A stretch of DNA of 64,000 nucleotides from Dactylellina haptotyla (taxonomy: Eukaryota; Ascomycota; Orbiliomycetes; Orbiliales; Orbiliaceae): positions 1,550,001 to 1,614,000 of the forward strand of contig CM062379.1 in the NCBI GenBank assembly GCA_031310005.1, read 5' to 3'. This document shows positions 61,862 through 64,000 of the stretch, piece by piece (position 1 is the first letter of the stretch; every line of letters starts with the position of its first letter). Both the position numbers and the translations under genes were made by a program. The notes under the pieces are model-generated. The model saw only the letters and a program-made list of their open reading frames with translations, was not told where the DNA came from and ran no database searches.

Positions 61862-62394
61862 TTATTGATTCTCCGTAACGATAGCTGGCCGTGAGGATAA
61901 TTGTCTTAGCCATTTCCTAATTGATGACACAAGACTTCGAGGCAGCTCAGCACTTCTTAGTATCCCCCGTATGACCTGCCGAACCCCAGTTCTGTCTCGT
62001 ACATTACATAGCTGATAAGCTAATATAACCTCCAAACCAACTTGCCCCGACGTCCCCATCCGCGTGCCCAGTTCGCCAAGGCTGCTACCTTCTCCCAGCG
62101 CCTCGACCCTCCCTCCGATCTGCAGCCCATCGCCTGCTGGATGCGGTAGGTCGCACTCCCCGGAAAACAACACATTTACCAGGTCACAATGCATGGGCGT
62201 CGCCATGAGGAACAATTCCCCGTCCGCGTAGTATCGCTGGACCTTGCGCAGTAGCCCGAACAGGGAATCCGGTCGTATCTTGCCATTTTCTCGGATTTCT
62301 TGGGAGCAGGAATGTAGAATGTTGCCTTCCGTTTGGGCAGGGATTCGAATCCATTGATAATACGGGTTCGTTATCGACCTGCGAAGAATGCGGT
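61862..62394 (-). other. open minus-strand frame between palC and DPP4, possible exon
   Basis: From about 62394 (after a TATAG that could be an acceptor) to a TAA-type stop at 61862 one minus frame stays open for about 177 codons. It reads smoothly: NPYYQWIRIPAQTEGNILHS, then DSLFGLLRKVQRYYADGELF and LVNVLFSGECDLP, then a Gly-rich stretch and a helical end. I recognise no family. Against a gene: the 5' end would have to lie within or beyond the DPP IV start codon at 62534, leaving no room for separate promoters. It could be a real exon of an overlapping antisense gene, or chance. The promoter of DPP IV must lie in the same interval. Confidence 0.25.
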
Positions 62395-62533
62395 CCTATA
62401 AAGTCGGCTGGATATTCGCGCTGGAATTTCTGCTCGACATCCCAGCTTATTCCGTAGCTGTTCAAGTCGCCTGGGATATCTGGTGCTCCCCCCAGAAGCT
62501 TTTGGTTGGATCTTCCTTCCATTCCTCCTCAAA

Positions 62534-64000
62534 ATGAAGGTTTCCGTCGTTCTCGCCCTGTCCCTGCTAGGGGTCCTCACCCAGGCAATTGAGCCTCCTC
62601 GCAAGCCTCAGCAGCCTCAGGGAGGTGGCTCCAAGATACTAACATATAACGAGACCGTTTTGAGACCGTCGTTCGGTGCCAAATCGACAAGTGTCAATTG
62701 GTTCGCTGGCGGCGAAGACGGAACTGGTCTCCGGCTCTCGGATAGTGGAGACATTGTTCTTGAGAACTTCATCACTGGCAAGAGCGAAGTCTTCGTTCCC
62801 GCGAACAAGATTCCGAGCGGCTACACGGAGTACTGGATCCGTCCGGACTTGAAAAAAGTCCTGTTTGCAGTCAACTATAAGAAGCAGTACCGATGGTCTT
62901 ACTTTGCAGACTATCTCATCCTCGATGTTTCCACTGGCAAGACTACCCCAATCGTCGCAGACCAAGCCGGCGACGTCCAGTACGCCGAGTTTGCACCCAC
63001 TGGTGATGCCATTGCTTTCGTTCGGGGAAACAACCTTTTCGTAAACATCAATGGCGAGGTTACACAAATCACAAACGACGGTGGCCCGAATACCTTCAAC
63101 GCCGTTCCGGACTGGGTCTACGAGGAAGAGATCTTTAGTGATCGGAAAACCCTATGGTGGTCTCCAGACGGCCAGTACGTTGCATATCTCAGCTTCGATG
63201 AGACAGGTGTGGAGACTTTCCGAGTACCATACTACATGGATGACCAGAAAGTTGCACCTTCATACCCCGAAGAACTCGAACTTCGTTACCCGAAAGTCGG
63301 AACTACAAACCCTACCGTTACTTTCAATCTCCTAGCAGTTAAGGGTTTTAAGAAGACCAATATCCCTATCAATGCCTTTGCAAAAGATGATACGGTTATC
63401 GGCGAAGTTGCGTGGTTGACGGATGCCCATTCCAAAGTTATCGTGAGGGCATATAACCGTGTCCAAGATCAAGAGAAACTAGTTCTCGTCAACGTCGACA
63501 ATGGCAAGACCAAGGTTGTCCGCCAGCGAGATGGCACTGATGGTTGGTTGGATAACAATATTGCCATCACATATATCGGCGAGGTTCAAAGAAAGCGAAA
63601 TGTTCGCACCACAACCAAGAAAGAATACTACGTCGATATGTCTGATCACTCTGGCTGGAACCATCTCTATCTCTATCCAGTTGATGGCGGAAACGCCATC
63701 ACACTCACAAATGGAAATTGGGAGGTTACCGCTATCCTCAAGGTTGACACTACGAAGCAGCTAATCTACTATCAATCCACGAAGCAACACAGTACTTCTC
63801 GTCACATCTACAGCGTCTCATATAAGAATAGCGAGATGAAGGCTCTGGTCGATGACTCGGTTGCCGCTTCCTATTCTGCGTCATTCTCTTCCGGCGGAGG
63901 CTATTACCTCCTCTCCTACCGCGGCCCAGACGTTCCTTACCAGGAGCTCTACGCTGCCAACTCGACCAAACCAATTCGCACGGTGCAAGATAACGCAGCT
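62534..64000 (+). CDS. DPP4: secreted dipeptidyl-peptidase IV, N-terminal part
   Basis: An uninterrupted frame of 489 codons starts at the ATG at 62534 and leaves the window. The first 18 residues, MKVSVVLALSLLGVLTQA, are a classical signal peptide, so this is the secreted, not the vacuolar membrane-anchored, form. Next come SYFADYLILDVSTGKTTPIV, FNAVPDWVYEEEIFSDRKTL, WWSPDGQYVAYLSFDETGV and ELRYPKVGTTNPTV. These are hallmarks of the beta-propeller domain of S9B prolyl peptidases, and the DWVYEEEIF segment provides the Glu pair that binds the substrate N-terminus. The enzyme removes X-Pro dipeptides from peptide N-termini outside the cell, aiding protein digestion. Potential N-glycosylation sites are present (NET, NST). 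The catalytic Ser-Asp-His domain lies beyond base 64000. Full-length fungal secreted DPP IV is about 770 aa, so roughly the last third is missing. Confidence 0.95.
   Translation, partial: MKVSVVLALSLLGVLTQAIEPPRKPQQPQGGGSKILTYNETVLRPSFGAKSTSVNWFAGGEDGTGLRLSDSGDIVLENFITGKSEVFVPANKIPSGYTEYWIRPDLKKVLFAVNYKKQYRWSYFADYLILDVSTGKTTPIVADQAGDVQYAEFAPTGDAIAFVRGNNLFVNINGEVTQITNDGGPNTFNAVPDWVYEEEIFSDRKTLWWSPDGQYVAYLSFDETGVETFRVPYYMDDQKVAPSYPEELELRYPKVGTTNPTVTFNLLAVKGFKKTNIPINAFAKDDTVIGEVAWLTDAHSKVIVRAYNRVQDQEKLVLVNVDNGKTKVVRQRDGTDGWLDNNIAITYIGEVQRKRNVRTTTKKEYYVDMSDHSGWNHLYLYPVDGGNAITLTNGNWEVTAILKVDTTKQLIYYQSTKQHSTSRHIYSVSYKNSEMKALVDDSVAASYSASFSSGGGYYLLSYRGPDVPYQELYAANSTKPIRTVQDNAA

Noticed and set aside
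62335-62360. TTCGAATCC resembling a tRNA B box
   Set aside because: The flanking five bases on each side do not pair as a T stem, and no A box or acceptor stem lies at the right distance.
1-64000. Biosynthetic gene cluster, CRISPR array or mobile element
   Set aside because: No core biosynthetic enzyme, no regularly spaced repeat array, no transposase, integrase or reverse-transcriptase motif and no long terminal repeats were seen. The genes are ordinary housekeeping or single-function loci.

Overview
This is a stretch of nuclear DNA from a filamentous ascomycete (Pezizomycotina). The evidence is short spliceosomal introns (mostly 48-120 bp) with GTRNGT donors and CTAAC-like branch points. 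The gene set also fits: a PalC pH-signalling protein, a secreted dipeptidyl-peptidase IV, ERMES Mdm34, fungal Doa10 and Hmt1, and two proteins with domain types known mainly from fungi (Helo-like N-terminus, velvet-like). I cannot assign a class or genus from sequence alone. Gene spacing is wide for a filamentous fungus, with gene-poor gaps of about 5, 4.6 and 7 kb. I saw no tRNA, rRNA, CRISPR array or recognisable transposon or virus-like element.

Layout. 1-449: 3' end of a GT34 glycosyltransferase (+). 1472-5725: Hmt1-type vacuolar ABC transporter (-), 11 exons, with a long disordered tail. 5.7-11.1 kb: gene-poor. 11088-12289: SAICAR synthetase of purine synthesis (-). 13033-15917: MFS transporter (-) with two oversized introns. 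17407-19644: Helo-like-domain protein (-). 19.6-24.3 kb: gene-poor. 24279-25027: NHP6-type HMG-box protein (-), with an upstream array of a CCCATACAAA motif. 27935-30933: large tail-anchored-like membrane protein (+), whose frame continues open for about 133 codons beyond a single TAG. 34100-36197: MDM34 (+). 38624-39947: velvet-like protein with basic N-terminus (-). 39.9-47.1 kb: gene-poor. 47064-52524: Doa10 ERAD E3 ligase (-). 54595-54945 and 54967-57669: a head-to-head pair made of a small putative mitochondrial protein and an 830-aa amphipathic/acidic protein. 58792-59874: Pdx2/SNO glutaminase of vitamin B6 synthesis (+). 60340-61805: palC (+). 62534-64000: 5' part of secreted DPP IV (+), running off the end.

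The genes are ordinary dispersed eukaryotic genes, not an operon or biosynthetic cluster. Membrane and organelle quality-control functions recur (Doa10, Mdm34, Hmt1, PalC/ESCRT), but nothing shows that they are co-regulated. Splice coordinates were derived by hand from reading frame, donor/acceptor sites and family conservation; no transcript data were available. The most unusual points are the in-frame continuation after the stop at 30931, the repeated promoter motif upstream of NHP6, the divergent velvet-like protein, and several tightly packed small-gene candidates at 54.6, 60.0 and 61.9 kb.
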